From Alphaproteobacteria bacterium (GTDB lineage Bacteria; Pseudomonadota; Alphaproteobacteria; JANQMY01), in assembly GCA_028289425.1 (NCBI GenBank), contig JANQPL010000014.1, positions 220,954 to 284,953 of the forward strand: a DNA stretch of 64,000 nucleotides, given 5' to 3'. Each line of letters opens with the position of its first letter. The stretch's first letter is position 1. A program made the translations under genes and the position numbers. The notes below the pieces were generated by a model. That model was not told where the DNA came from and searched no databases. It saw nothing but the letters and a program-made list of their open reading frames with translations. Shown in pieces: positions 26,440 through 35,040 of this stretch.

Positions 26440-28491
26440 ATGAGTGCGAGATCTTGCTTGAGGCATACTTTTGTTTCAGTTTCGCTACTAGCAGCCACAG
26501 CCTGTTCAACCGCGCCACCGTCCATCTTCCAACCATTTACATTGGACCGAGGCAATTCAGTCGCCACGGACGCGGGACAGCGCGTTATCGTCAACATGAA
26601 AACCCACGCCTCTTCCCGCCCTGGTCGCGTCAACCCAGAGCGCATTATCTGCGCCGAACCAAGCCCCGATGTAGCGTCTGCCGTGGCCAGTTCCTTCGGC
26701 TTCGGATTGAATATTCTTGGTAAGGCAAATACAGCGTTGTCGAACAGTCAAGGAACCGCTCTCGCACAATTGGCGGAACGCACGATCACAGTGCAATTGC
26801 TCCGTGATCAGATGTATCAAGCCTGTCAGGCATACGCGAATGGTGCCATATCCGGTACGGAGTATTCTCTGTTGATGAGCCGCAACAACGACGCCATGGT
26901 CACTCTGATGCTCGGCGAATCAGCAGCGCGGCTCGTAGGTCGCAATCTTGCAACAGCATCTGTCGGAGGTAGCGGATCGGCAACCGCAACCATGCCCGAC
27001 ATAGTCAAAGCGCTGACTGAAGCCGCTGACGCTCAAGACGAAGCGGAAGACGCCAACAAAGAAGCAGTGGACGCCGCAAAGACTAAGGCTGCTACTGACG
27101 CAGCTGTCCAAGGAACCAACGCAGATACCAGTGACGCCGGAACCGATAATGCCGAAAATAACGCTGCGCAGGCTGCCAATAATCAAGAAGACACGGAGCA
27201 AAAAGCGGATGAAAAAAACAAAAAAGCCAAGGAAACTATCGAGAAAGCCGTCAGTGTCGTCACAAACGCCTCAACCACAGCTAGCACAACGGCCGGTGGT
27301 TTTACAGCTGGCCCGCCGACACTTAATGAACACGCTGTCGGTGTCGCCGAGCAACTAGTGGAATTGCAGGAAAATTATTTTGGGCAAGGCACGTCAGCAC
27401 ATTTTATCGCCGCGTGCACAGTGGAGCTCGGAAATAATCGAAACTTTTTCAATATAGACTGGAACCGTGCCGAGGATCCGAAGTTGAAACTGACCAACGA
27501 TCGTCAAGGTTTCGACCAACAAGTTGTGAGCGTGGCAAATGCGGCGGTCGCTTACAACGCAGCTGAGACAAATGCCAAAGGAATAGAAATCGCTAGCGAA
27601 TTGATGGGCCTCGCTAATCAGGTGCGCGAGGCAGAAGAAATCAAAGAAAACGCGGAAGACGAGAAGCTATATATCAGTACATACAAGAATGGTGACCTCA
27701 GCGACAATGTTCTGAACGGCGCCGGTAAGGCCTACGATGTCGCGCAGAGGATAGAACAGAATAGAGGCTTCTTAGGAATCTTCGGCCGAAGAAAGTCCAT
27801 CACTGAGGACCGACTGAGAACTTTGGTTGCACTTGAAAATGCAAAGAAGGCCTCCGTTTTGTCTGATATCTGTTATCAACTTTTGGATAGCGAACTCGAA
27901 CTCGATCGCCAAGATCTCCATAAGAAAGACCTGTTCAATTTCATGATTGATTTAGAAAGAGAAAGGTCGAAACGCTTCAAATCGGCCAGGCCTGGATCAC
28001 CTCCACCAAGTAAGCCCAAACCGGACCTTAAAGATATACCGCGATTGGTGGCAGAGTACGTACTTTGTGATGAAGAGGCCGACGGAAGCAACGCGAACAG
28101 CGATGCAGAGCAAGCCAAAGTCGAAGCCTGCCGCATCCGCGTCCTCGCGCAAATCACGGACGAAGGTTCGGGAGCGAATATCAGCAGCCACACAAACACT
28201 AATGGCGTTGCATATGAAGAAAGCCTCGCCGGCCCCTATATCGTCTTAATCGCGAGTTACGGAAGTAAGCAAAAGGCAGATGAAAACTGGCTCAAGATTG
28301 AGAGCGCCTTGGGTCAGCAGCTACTTGCTGGCAAGAAGAAAAGCCTCAAGAAAATAAAATCGAACGGCCAAGATCAACTTAGTTTACGTCTAGGTTCATT
28401 TACTGATGAGGCGAGTGCGACATCTTTCTGTCAGCAGGCGAAACCGAAGCTCGACCCAATCGGCGGGCAGTGCATACCAAAAAAGCTGTAG
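26440..28491 (+). CDS. Long lipoprotein with coiled coil and C-terminal SPOR domain
   Basis: A 683-residue protein I cannot name. It starts at the ATG at 26440, with GGGGGAGG just upstream. It has a lipoprotein signal with the probable lipidated C22 (LLAATAC-STAPP). A conserved-looking N-terminal part contains the unusual string ICAEPSPDVASA near residue 70. An Ala/Asp/Glu/Lys-rich coiled coil covers about 185-280, followed by a long helical middle. The last 80 residues (GPYIVLIASYGSKQKADENW...LRLGSFTDEASATSFC) have the spacing of a SPOR peptidoglycan-binding domain. Codon use is visibly more AT-rich than in neighbouring genes, suggesting acquisition. An envelope role is likely; the mechanism is unknown. 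Confidence 0.8.
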   Translation: MSARSCLRHTFVSVSLLAATACSTAPPSIFQPFTLDRGNSVATDAGQRVIVNMKTHASSRPGRVNPERIICAEPSPDVASAVASSFGFGLNILGKANTALSNSQGTALAQLAERTITVQLLRDQMYQACQAYANGAISGTEYSLLMSRNNDAMVTLMLGESAARLVGRNLATASVGGSGSATATMPDIVKALTEAADAQDEAEDANKEAVDAAKTKAATDAAVQGTNADTSDAGTDNAENNAAQAANNQEDTEQKADEKNKKAKETIEKAVSVVTNASTTASTTAGGFTAGPPTLNEHAVGVAEQLVELQENYFGQGTSAHFIAACTVELGNNRNFFNIDWNRAEDPKLKLTNDRQGFDQQVVSVANAAVAYNAAETNAKGIEIASELMGLANQVREAEEIKENAEDEKLYISTYKNGDLSDNVLNGAGKAYDVAQRIEQNRGFLGIFGRRKSITEDRLRTLVALENAKKASVLSDICYQLLDSELELDRQDLHKKDLFNFMIDLERERSKRFKSARPGSPPPSKPKPDLKDIPRLVAEYVLCDEEADGSNANSDAEQAKVEACRIRVLAQITDEGSGANISSHTNTNGVAYEESLAGPYIVLIASYGSKQKADENWLKIESALGQQLLAGKKKSLKKIKSNGQDQLSLRLGSFTDEASATSFCQQAKPKLDPIGGQCIPKKL

Positions 28492-28513
28492 TCAAACGGT
28501 GCAAGGATATGTT

Positions 28514-29014
28514 TTAGCCCACGCTTCCCAAATCAGCCTGGGTCGAACCCACACGGCTCGGCAAAACAAGGCCGTGATTTTGCAGCACCAGAGCAAATCG
28601 ACGAACACTGATGGAAAGAACACTCTGGGAAGCGGGACGCACGAGCCAATCGACCAACCCATCCGATAACGGAAGATCTTTATGCTGATCGGCCGCCACG
28701 AGAGTCAGAAGGGCAAGTTCATCGGGCGTCACGGGGCAGCCCGGGGCCCCTGGCGAAAAGGGCCGGCGGCCATTGTATTTTAGGCACAGCATGATATCGC
28801 CGAATGCCCGCATGGCTTCCGTGCTGTCCGTTTCGCCCAAGTAACCGCAAATACCGGCCCAGAGCCGTGCCCACCGGCTGGTGCCGTTCAGCCAATTTCT
28901 CTGCACCCAGAGCACAAACTGCTCCTCATGGACAAGGTCGGCCAAGTGCAAACGGGAGGCCCGATGCTCATCATTCCTTTCGACACAACCCGCCACCAAT
29001 TCCAGCGCTGACAT
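28514..29014 (-). CDS. Hypothetical protein divergent from bfd
   Basis: A 166-residue protein I do not recognise. The ATG at 29014 has AGGAGG four bases upstream, a strong site. The protein is soluble and Trp-rich in the centre (LWVQRNWLNGTSRWARLWAGICGYL), with a C-terminal PDELALLTLVAADQHKD segment; there is no signal peptide or membrane helix. It is transcribed away from bfd across a 153-bp gap that holds paired iron-box-like palindromes, so an iron-linked role is possible. It converges with the SPOR lipoprotein gene. Confidence 0.7.
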   Translation of the reverse strand: MSALELVAGCVERNDEHRASRLHLADLVHEEQFVLWVQRNWLNGTSRWARLWAGICGYLGETDSTEAMRAFGDIMLCLKYNGRRPFSPGAPGCPVTPDELALLTLVAADQHKDLPLSDGLVDWLVRPASQSVLSISVRRFALVLQNHGLVLPSRVGSTQADLGSVG

Positions 29015-29061
29015 AGGACCTCCTGGCCGCCTCCCGGTCTTGAACCCTATCAGCATAGCTC

Positions 29062-29125
29062 AAATTGCGAATGAGTTGCAATTTCAGAAAGGTGCGACAT
29101 TTTCGTAATTGACACTCATTCGCAA
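29062..29125. promoter_or_regulatory. Paired Fur-box-like operators between divergent genes
   Basis: Site 1 is a perfect inverted repeat AAATTGC-N9-GCAATTT (29062-29084) containing TTGCGAATGAGT (29065-29076). Site 2, ACTCATTCGCAA (29114-29125), is the exact reverse complement of that 12-mer. The core resembles Fur boxes of the TGCGAATGAGAATNATTCGCA kind. One site faces the hypothetical gene, the other bfd. I infer iron control. Confidence 0.6.
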
Positions 29126-29167
29126 AAGGGCCATATTGCACACGCTTGGTTGTCAATGGGATTTGAC

Positions 29168-29365
29168 ATGTACATTTGTGTTTGCAACGCCCTTACCGAA
29201 AACTGCGTCCGCAGCGCTCTCTCGGAGTCCGGACCGGATGTGGTGGGCGTGTTCGGCAAGCACGGCACAAAACCCAAATGCGGCAAGTGCTTATCCCACC
29301 TTCGCGATTTCATGCACCGCATCAATCAAGACCAAACAACGGCAGAGGCCGGCAAAACAGCCTGA
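29168..29365 (+). CDS. bfd: Bacterioferritin-associated ferredoxin
   Basis: A 65-residue [2Fe-2S] protein. The cluster ligands are C4 and C6 (YICVCN) and C38 and C41 (PKCGKC), the Bfd arrangement. Bfd donates electrons to bacterioferritin so that stored ferric iron can be released. The ATG at 29168 gives the standard MYICVCNALTE start. It lies 105 bp before bfr and behind an iron-box-like operator, so expression under iron starvation is expected. Confidence 0.93.
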   Translation: MYICVCNALTENCVRSALSESGPDVVGVFGKHGTKPKCGKCLSHLRDFMHRINQDQTTAEAGKTA

Positions 29366-29470
29366 CCTGTCCTTCCAATCTCAAATTAGTGTAGTGTGGA
29401 TCAAGAATCGTGGCACTTTGCGGTCGCGACGATTGTCATATTTTCTGCCCTAATTCTTGGAGTATGCGCC

Positions 29471-29959
29471 ATGAAAGGCGACGCGAAGGTCATCGAATAT
29501 CTTAACAAAGCCCTCAAACAAGAACTGACCACGATCAATCAATACTTCTTGCACGCCAAGATGTTCCAGAATTGGGGTTTTAAGCATCTCTACGAAAAAG
29601 AATACGAAGAATCGATCGACGAAATGAAGCATGCCGACAAGCTCATGGAACGCATCCTGTTCCTGGAGGGGCTGCCAAACCTGCAGGATCTTGATCGGCT
29701 GCTCATCGGCGAAAATGTTCAAGAATGTCTCGAATGCGATCTAAAGGCGGAGATGAACGCCCATCCCATGTATGTGGAGGCGATCGCCTATTGCGAAAGT
29801 GTAAAGGATTATGTGACCCGTGAGCTCTTCGAAGACATATTGGAATCTGAGGAAGAGCATATTGACTGGCTGGAAACCCAGCTTGAGCTGATCGACAAGG
29901 TGGGCATGAAGAACTATCTCCAGTCGGCCATGAGCGGCGACGACTCCTCTTCCTCCTAG
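29471..29959 (+). CDS. bfr: Bacterioferritin
   Basis: A 162-residue haem-containing ferritin, full length. The ferroxidase ligands E18, E51 and H54 and the haem-binding M52 are in place ([13 protein letters not shown]), and the later ligands lie in [13 protein letters not shown]. It stores iron in a 24-mer shell. The start is the ATG at 29471 with GGAG upstream, giving [15 protein letters not shown]; an upstream GTG adds a non-conserved hydrophobic stretch. The tail SGDDSSSS is unusual but short. Confidence 0.96.
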   Translation: MKGDAKVIEYLNKALKQELTTINQYFLHAKMFQNWGFKHLYEKEYEESIDEMKHADKLMERILFLEGLPNLQDLDRLLIGENVQECLECDLKAEMNAHPMYVEAIAYCESVKDYVTRELFEDILESEEEHIDWLETQLELIDKVGMKNYLQSAMSGDDSSSS

Positions 29960-29991
29960 AGCGCTTCCTTGCCATATTGAAACGCTCTAGG
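29955..29991. repeat. Inverted repeat at the end of bfr, terminator-like
   Basis: CCTAGAGCG (29955-29963) and CGCTCTAGG (29983-29991) are perfect inverted arms around the bfr stop codon. No U-run follows, so it may be an RNA-stabilising or rho-assisted end. TAGAGCG/CGCTCTA elements of this kind are frequent between alphaproteobacterial genes. Confidence 0.6.
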
Positions 29992-30101
29992 ATTAACAAC
30001 ATTTTGAACATTCGTGTGCTTGTGTCTCATGGCACATGCACTGGCACGTCCCCATATTGCGTCGGACGACAGGGGGTTCCAGCGCAAGGAAGGGCGTGAC
30101 C

Positions 30102-31454
30102 ATGGTGCGGTACGTTGCGTTACTGCTTTTTCTGACATTCCCGGCACTCTTGGCCATCGGGCAAGTACAGGAATACACATTGCCGCCGCAACTCGGCGGG
30201 GATACGGCAGACCCGTCCTTGTTCTTGCAACAGGACAGCGCTCAATCGGCGCCCCAAGAGATCGTTCCGGGCATTTTCAAAGCGACCGGCTTCGGCAACA
30301 CGCTGCTTGTGAAGACCGAGGCCGGATCCGTGGTGATCGACACCTCTATGCCCAGCAGTGCACAGGCCCATCGCGACGTGCTATCCCAAGTAAGCCCCGA
30401 TGCGCCGAAATACATCATTGTCACCCATGGCCACGGCGACCACACCGGCGGGATACGCACCTGGCTCGGCCCCGACACCAAAGTCATCGCTCAGAGAAAT
30501 TTCGAAGAATTTCGCGCTTACCAAGACATGCTGCGCGGCTTTTTTAACCGGCGCAATGCGGCCCAGTTTGGACTGGACCTGCCCGCCGGCACGCCGACGC
30601 CGGAAGCGCAAGCAGACGCACGGCCCGAAAAGAAACTGCCGCTCGTCCTTTTCGATAAGGATTACGATCTTACGCTCGGCGGCTTGACGTTCAAACTGCA
30701 GCACATGCCGGGGGAAACCTATGACGCATTGACCGTCTGGATACCCGAAAAGAAAGCGGTGTTTACCGGCGATCTTCTGTATACGTCATTTCCCAACATC
30801 TATACCTTACGCGGCACCCGCCCCCGCTGGGCGCTCGACTACGTGCAGTCGCTTGAAAAAGTGATGGCGCTCAAGGCCGATGTGCTGATTCCAAGCCACG
30901 GCGACCCCATCATCGGCGCCGACAATGTTGCCGCCATGCTGAAGAAGCACCGGGACGCCATCCGCTATGTGCATGACGCCACCGTCGCCGGCATGAATGA
31001 GGGCAAAGACGTCTTCACCCTGATGCGGGAAATCGAACTGCCACCGGAACTGGCCTTGCCGGAATCCTATGGAAAGGTCGCTTGGTCCGTACGCGGTATT
31101 TATGAGGGCTATGTGGGTTGGTTTGACGGCAACCCGGCCCATATGTATGGCGTGCCCCCCAATGCCGGCTATCCCGAACTGGTGGAACTGGCGGGTGGTG
31201 CAGATCCGGTCGCGGTCAGCGCCCAAAGGCTGTTGCTCCAGGGTAAAGACGTGAAAGCGTTGCAATTGGCGGATGCAGCTCTGATGGCAGATCCCGACAA
31301 CGAAGGCGCGCTGCGGGTACGGCTGACAGCATTGCAGTCGTTGCGGGCCAAATCACAAAACTTCAACGAAGCCGGCTGGCTCCACGCAGGCATTCGCGCC
31401 ACACGCAAACGCATGCAAGAGTTGGAGATGGACGAAGCTCCTTCCACCCAATAG
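30102..31454 (+). CDS. Secreted metallo-beta-lactamase-fold alkylsulfatase-like hydrolase
   Basis: A 450-residue protein with a signal peptide (MVRYVALLLFLTFPALLAIG). The metallo-beta-lactamase domain carries the metal motif THGHGDH at 108-114 and a second metal region around TGDLLYTSFPN and IPSHGDPI. It is followed by the alkylsulfatase dimerisation domain (RGIYEGYVGWFDGNPA...GYPELVELAGG) and helical repeats. SdsA1/YjcS-type enzymes carry an additional C-terminal SCP2-like domain that appears missing here, so this is a short form. It probably hydrolyses sulfate or phosphate esters in the periplasm; the substrate is not known. Confidence 0.85.
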   Translation: MVRYVALLLFLTFPALLAIGQVQEYTLPPQLGGDTADPSLFLQQDSAQSAPQEIVPGIFKATGFGNTLLVKTEAGSVVIDTSMPSSAQAHRDVLSQVSPDAPKYIIVTHGHGDHTGGIRTWLGPDTKVIAQRNFEEFRAYQDMLRGFFNRRNAAQFGLDLPAGTPTPEAQADARPEKKLPLVLFDKDYDLTLGGLTFKLQHMPGETYDALTVWIPEKKAVFTGDLLYTSFPNIYTLRGTRPRWALDYVQSLEKVMALKADVLIPSHGDPIIGADNVAAMLKKHRDAIRYVHDATVAGMNEGKDVFTLMREIELPPELALPESYGKVAWSVRGIYEGYVGWFDGNPAHMYGVPPNAGYPELVELAGGADPVAVSAQRLLLQGKDVKALQLADAALMADPDNEGALRVRLTALQSLRAKSQNFNEAGWLHAGIRATRKRMQELEMDEAPSTQ

Positions 31455-31484
31455 GTTCTTTTACTCTCTAATACGCATACGAAC

Positions 31485-31513
31485 AAAAAAGAGGTGCAAG
31501 AAACTTGCACCTC
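31485..31513 (-). terminator. Rho-independent terminator of the DUF2852 gene
   Basis: A perfect 10-bp stem GAGGTGCAAG (31491-31500) / CTTGCACCTC (31504-31513) with an AAA loop is preceded by six A, which is a U-run on the minus strand. It lies 36 bp past the stop of the minus-strand gene and only 30 bp past the stop of the plus-strand one. Confidence 0.85.
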
Positions 31514-31548
31514 GATCAGGTCATTGCGGGTTGGGTTCTGGAACTTCG

Positions 31549-32007
31549 TTACTCTTCCGGGGAGTCCTTGCGGGGGTTCCGTTCATTCATGAAACGATCG
31601 AACTCATCCCGGTCCTTTTTACGCCTCAGTTCGTCTTGGAACTCACGGAAAGATTCGATCTCCCCTTCCAAGCGGCGACGCTCTTCATCAAGCCGGCGCA
31701 GTGTTTCTTCGCGGTAGTCGTCGAAGGCGGCGTTTCCGGTGTAAGAGCGCGGCGAACGGCGACGATAGCCATGCCGGCGATGGTGGTCGTCATGCCAATT
31801 GCCCCAACGGTCTTTGGCGCGATCGACAAAGCGCGTGAAGTCGCCGGGTTCGGCAAAAATGTTGTACAGAAGAATGGCCAAGCCCACCGGCCAAAAGATT
31901 ACAAAGCCGGCCACCATGGCCACAATGTTGAGGGGTTTCCAATTACCCCGGGCACCACCACAATAATAGTTTCTATGAGACACTTTGTGGACGGTGGAGT
32001 CACTCAT
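31549..32007 (-). CDS. DUF2852 domain-containing protein
   Basis: A 152-residue protein of the DUF2852 family (PF11014), found in Alphaproteobacteria. One membrane helix near residues 24-48 (NIVAMVAGFVIFWPVGLAIL) is followed by a His/Arg-rich stretch (GNWHDDHHRRHGYRRRS) and a charged C-terminal coiled coil (YREETLRRLDEERRRLEG...). The function is unknown. It ends at a strong terminator and stands alone. Confidence 0.9.
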   Translation of the reverse strand: MSDSTVHKVSHRNYYCGGARGNWKPLNIVAMVAGFVIFWPVGLAILLYNIFAEPGDFTRFVDRAKDRWGNWHDDHHRRHGYRRRSPRSYTGNAAFDDYREETLRRLDEERRRLEGEIESFREFQDELRRKKDRDEFDRFMNERNPRKDSPEE

Positions 32008-32672
32008 TCAGACATCTCCTTCGGTTCAATACAGTCTAGGGCTCGCTACGGATGAGTCATAGGTGGGATGCAGAACACAATATTCAAGCAAACGCCCCGT
32101 TTACGCCGCTTTCCACCGTGATTTTTTTGTAACAGAGTGTTACGCCTGCCGCAGCAACACGGGTATGTAATCTTTGTACGGATGTTTTGAGTTTGAATGG
32201 CGCGCACGCGGCACTGATCGCAGCCGACCGGTTGGCGCGTTCTTGACGCATGCCTGACAAGAGCGAACGTCGCTCCTTGGCACGGCTTCATTGTCTTGTT
32301 GGTAGGTTTTTTTGAGATAGGAACGGCCCCCAGAAAAAACAAGGGTCGGCGACTGGGACCGAAAATCGGTCGATCCAGGCTCGGCGGCGTATCCGGACAA
32401 ATCCGCAACACCGGTCTGACAATATGAGAATTGATCGCAACGGCCCGGTCGATCTCCAGTTTTTGCGTAGCAAACACTAGAAAACCGCCGGTTTTGTCCC
32501 AATTAAAAAGTGATACGCGCGTCATATTTGTGCAATGCAATGATAATGCTTGCATCGCCGAAATGGGCGCGACACAATACTATTGAGTACGGACCGGAGC
32601 GCTGCCGCGTGACCGCAGGGCCAGATGGTACTGGGGCAGCTTCGATCGACCACAAAACAAGACAGGATAGTC
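32008..32672. other. Long intergenic region before phaR
   Basis: This 665-bp gap has no gene I can support: the open frames on both strands lack plausible composition and start sites. It contains small hairpins (GTAACA/TGTTAC after a T-run near 32118-32136, and GACCGA/TCGGTC near 32358-32373). Its right end carries the candidate PhaR site. A small RNA cannot be excluded. Confidence 0.5.
32531..32554. promoter_or_regulatory. Candidate PhaR autoregulatory site
   Basis: TGC-AAT-GCA (32531-32539) and TGC-TT-GCA (32547-32554) sit side by side, and an inverted TGCAA...TTGCA spans 32536-32554. PhaR of Paracoccus is known to bind TGC-N3/4-GCA sequences in front of phaR and phasin genes. The site is about 120 bp upstream of phaR. 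Inference only. Confidence 0.3.
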
Positions 32673-33284
32673 GTGGCAGGCAAGAACTCGTCTTCAGACG
32701 GGCCAATCACAATCAAGAAGTATGCGAACCGGCGCTTGTATAATACGGCGACGTCGAGCTATGTGACCCTGGACCACCTGGCCAAAATGGTGAAAGACGG
32801 CACCGACTTCTCGGTCTACGACGCCAAGACCGGTGAAGACATTACGCGCTCGGTGCTGACCCAAATCATTTTCGAGGAAGAAGGCAAAGGTCAAAACCTG
32901 CTGCCCATCAAGTTCTTGCGTCAGCTGATCCGTTTCTACGGCGACAGCCTTCAGGCGTTCGTGCCGGGTTATCTGGAGATGAGCATCGACAGCTTCGCTC
33001 GGAACCAAGAGGATATGCGCAAGCGCCTCACCTCAGCTTTTGGCGGCACGGCTGCCTTCAAGGATTTCGACGACCATATTCGCAACAACATCGCTATGTT
33101 CGAGCGGGCCGTGCGCATGTTCACGCCGTTCCCGTCAGCACAAGGTGTGGCGGACAAGAGCCGCAATGGGGAAGACCCTGACGCCGCGCCAGTGGACAGC
33201 AACAAGGACGATGAAATCACCGAGCTGAAGAACCAGCTGGCGGCCATGCAAAAGCAGTTGGACGAAATCGCCAACAAGAACTAA
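32673..33284 (+). CDS. phaR: Polyhydroxyalkanoate synthesis repressor PhaR
   Basis: A 203-residue regulator. The N-terminal PHB/PHA accumulation regulator DNA-binding domain reads ITIKKYANRRLYNTATSSYVTL. Two PHB-accumulation (PF05233-like) segments follow, including ILTQIIFEEE-type and FLRQLIRFYGDSLQ blocks, and a C-terminal coiled coil (DEITELKNQLAAMQKQLDEI). PhaR senses polyhydroxybutyrate granules and represses phasin genes. A GTG start at 32673 with AGGA upstream gives the usual N-terminus. No phaA, phaB or phaC gene lies nearby, so it acts in trans. Confidence 0.94.
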   Translation: MAGKNSSSDGPITIKKYANRRLYNTATSSYVTLDHLAKMVKDGTDFSVYDAKTGEDITRSVLTQIIFEEEGKGQNLLPIKFLRQLIRFYGDSLQAFVPGYLEMSIDSFARNQEDMRKRLTSAFGGTAAFKDFDDHIRNNIAMFERAVRMFTPFPSAQGVADKSRNGEDPDAAPVDSNKDDEITELKNQLAAMQKQLDEIANKN

Positions 33285-33303
33285 CCCCGGTTTAACGGTA
33301 GAA

Positions 33304-35040
33304 TTAGCTCACTTTGCTCGCATTAGCGGGCACGGCATGGGTGACCTTGGTCAGCCACGCCGGATTGATCTCGGGCTTACCGTACAGGAACCCTTGGAAG
33401 TAATCGACGCCATAGCTGCGTAGTAAATCGGCGTCTTCTTCGGTGGCGACCCATTCGGCCACCGTGTCCAGATTAAAGTTGGCCGCCAGATCCACCAAAG
33501 TGCGAACGAACAATTGATTGTCTTTGTTGTCCGTCAGACCACGCACGAAGGACCCGTCGATCTTCACCATATCCACATCAAGCATTTGCAGATTGCGGAA
33601 CGACGTATATCCGGCGCCAAAATCGTCGATGGCAACCTTGCATCCCAAATCGCGCAACGACGCAACAAAACGGGCGGAAGATTCAATATCGTGAATCGCG
33701 ACCGTTTCCGTCAGCTCCAGCGTGAGCCGGTCGGCCACGTCGCGATTGCTGCGGATGTTGGACACGAACGCCCCCAGCCAAGAGGGGTCCGTGGCCGTCA
33801 TACCGGACACATTCAAGGCAAGTTCCATTTGCGGATGCGCCCGCAAGGTCTCCACCGCCAATTCCAGAACACGCTGATCGACCAAACGCACCAGTCCCAA
33901 TTGTTCCGCCACGGGAATAAAATCGCCCGCGACCATGATCGAGCCATCGGGCGCCATCAGACGCAACAAGCATTCATTCTGCATGACGTTGCCCGTCCGG
34001 GCGCACACGATCGGCTGATAGGCCAAGACCAGCCGGCGGTCGTTCAGCGCCGATACCACTTGATCCGCAATGGCGGCCGTGCGCCGGCGCAGCGAATTGC
34101 GCTGCGGCGAAGACCGATAAACTTTAAAGGCGTCGCGCCCCGAACTCTTTGCGTCTTCCAGCGCTTCTTCGCCATGTGCCATGGCTTCCTGGCTGCTATG
34201 ACCGCCAATGGGCAGCAAAACGCCGCCCACCGATATTGTGGCGGAAACCGCACCCGCTTTCGTGCGAAAGACGCTGCCGCGCACGTTGGACCGCACCCAC
34301 TCGGCCATTTCCATCATCTGGCGTTCGTTGGTCTTCGGCAGAATGAGACCGAACTTGTTGCCGGCCGACCGCCCGATAATGTCATCGTTGCGCAGGCATT
34401 CCTGCAGCACTTTGCCGGTTTGTGCGATCACCTCGTCGGCGATGTCGAAGCCATAGGTTTCGTTGATGACCGCCAAATCATCGATGCCCGCAACCAGATA
34501 CGCTAGCGACGTCTGCGTTTTGTGAGCATCGGTGAGCGCGGCCTCCAAGCTGCCGCGCAGCCGGCTGCGGTTGAGATGCCCTGTCAGCTCATCAAAGGAT
34601 GCAAGATAAGTAAGGCGCTCTTCCAACCGCTTGCGATTGGTGATGACCTTAATGAGGCCCACAACGCGTTCCGGCCGGCCGTCGGCAGCGGTAATGCAAA
34701 TGCCGCGTTCTTCCAGCCAACAACTGCGGCCGTCTTCATAAAAGAACTGATACTCCGCCGTATAGGGTTTATCCGACACCGGCGATTGCTGCGCCGCACG
34801 GGCGCGCATGGCGACACCTTCCGGGTCCAGATAATTGGCGTAGCCCGCGCCGGTGGCGATCGTGCTGACGTCGTCTATTTTGAGCGTTGTTTTGGCACCA
34901 CCCGACCAAAGAATTTCATCGGTGGCCAAGTGCCACTCGAACACCAGTTCTTCCGCACACTGAAGCGCGGTCTGCAACCTCTCCAGTGGATCGGACGCCC
35001 AATTCGGGTCATTGACGCGGCTTGTTGTTCGATCAGACAC
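33304..35040 (-). CDS. PAS-GGDEF-EAL protein with degenerate GGDEF, likely c-di-GMP phosphodiesterase
   Basis: A 578-residue cytoplasmic signalling protein. A PAS-like sensor (about 20-135) is followed by a GGDEF domain (145-305) whose active site reads SAGNKF and so should not make c-di-GMP. The EAL domain (325-565) has the signature ECL instead of EAL but keeps the key residues: the Glu itself, the Asn of ALNVSG, LELTET, AIDDFGAGYTSF, VKIDGSFV, the Glu of VAEW and QGFLYGKP. It probably degrades c-di-GMP, with the dead GGDEF as a GTP-sensing module. It is convergent with phaR (20 bp between stops). Confidence 0.92.
   Translation of the reverse strand: MSDRTTSRVNDPNWASDPLERLQTALQCAEELVFEWHLATDEILWSGGAKTTLKIDDVSTIATGAGYANYLDPEGVAMRARAAQQSPVSDKPYTAEYQFFYEDGRSCWLEERGICITAADGRPERVVGLIKVITNRKRLEERLTYLASFDELTGHLNRSRLRGSLEAALTDAHKTQTSLAYLVAGIDDLAVINETYGFDIADEVIAQTGKVLQECLRNDDIIGRSAGNKFGLILPKTNERQMMEMAEWVRSNVRGSVFRTKAGAVSATISVGGVLLPIGGHSSQEAMAHGEEALEDAKSSGRDAFKVYRSSPQRNSLRRRTAAIADQVVSALNDRRLVLAYQPIVCARTGNVMQNECLLRLMAPDGSIMVAGDFIPVAEQLGLVRLVDQRVLELAVETLRAHPQMELALNVSGMTATDPSWLGAFVSNIRSNRDVADRLTLELTETVAIHDIESSARFVASLRDLGCKVAIDDFGAGYTSFRNLQMLDVDMVKIDGSFVRGLTDNKDNQLFVRTLVDLAANFNLDTVAEWVATEEDADLLRSYGVDYFQGFLYGKPEINPAWLTKVTHAVPANASKVS

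Noticed and set aside
32046..32555. 169-residue minus-strand frame before phaR
   Set aside because: It has Cys/Arg/Pro-rich composition without any domain, signal or ribosome binding site, and other frames are equally open. Treated as non-coding.
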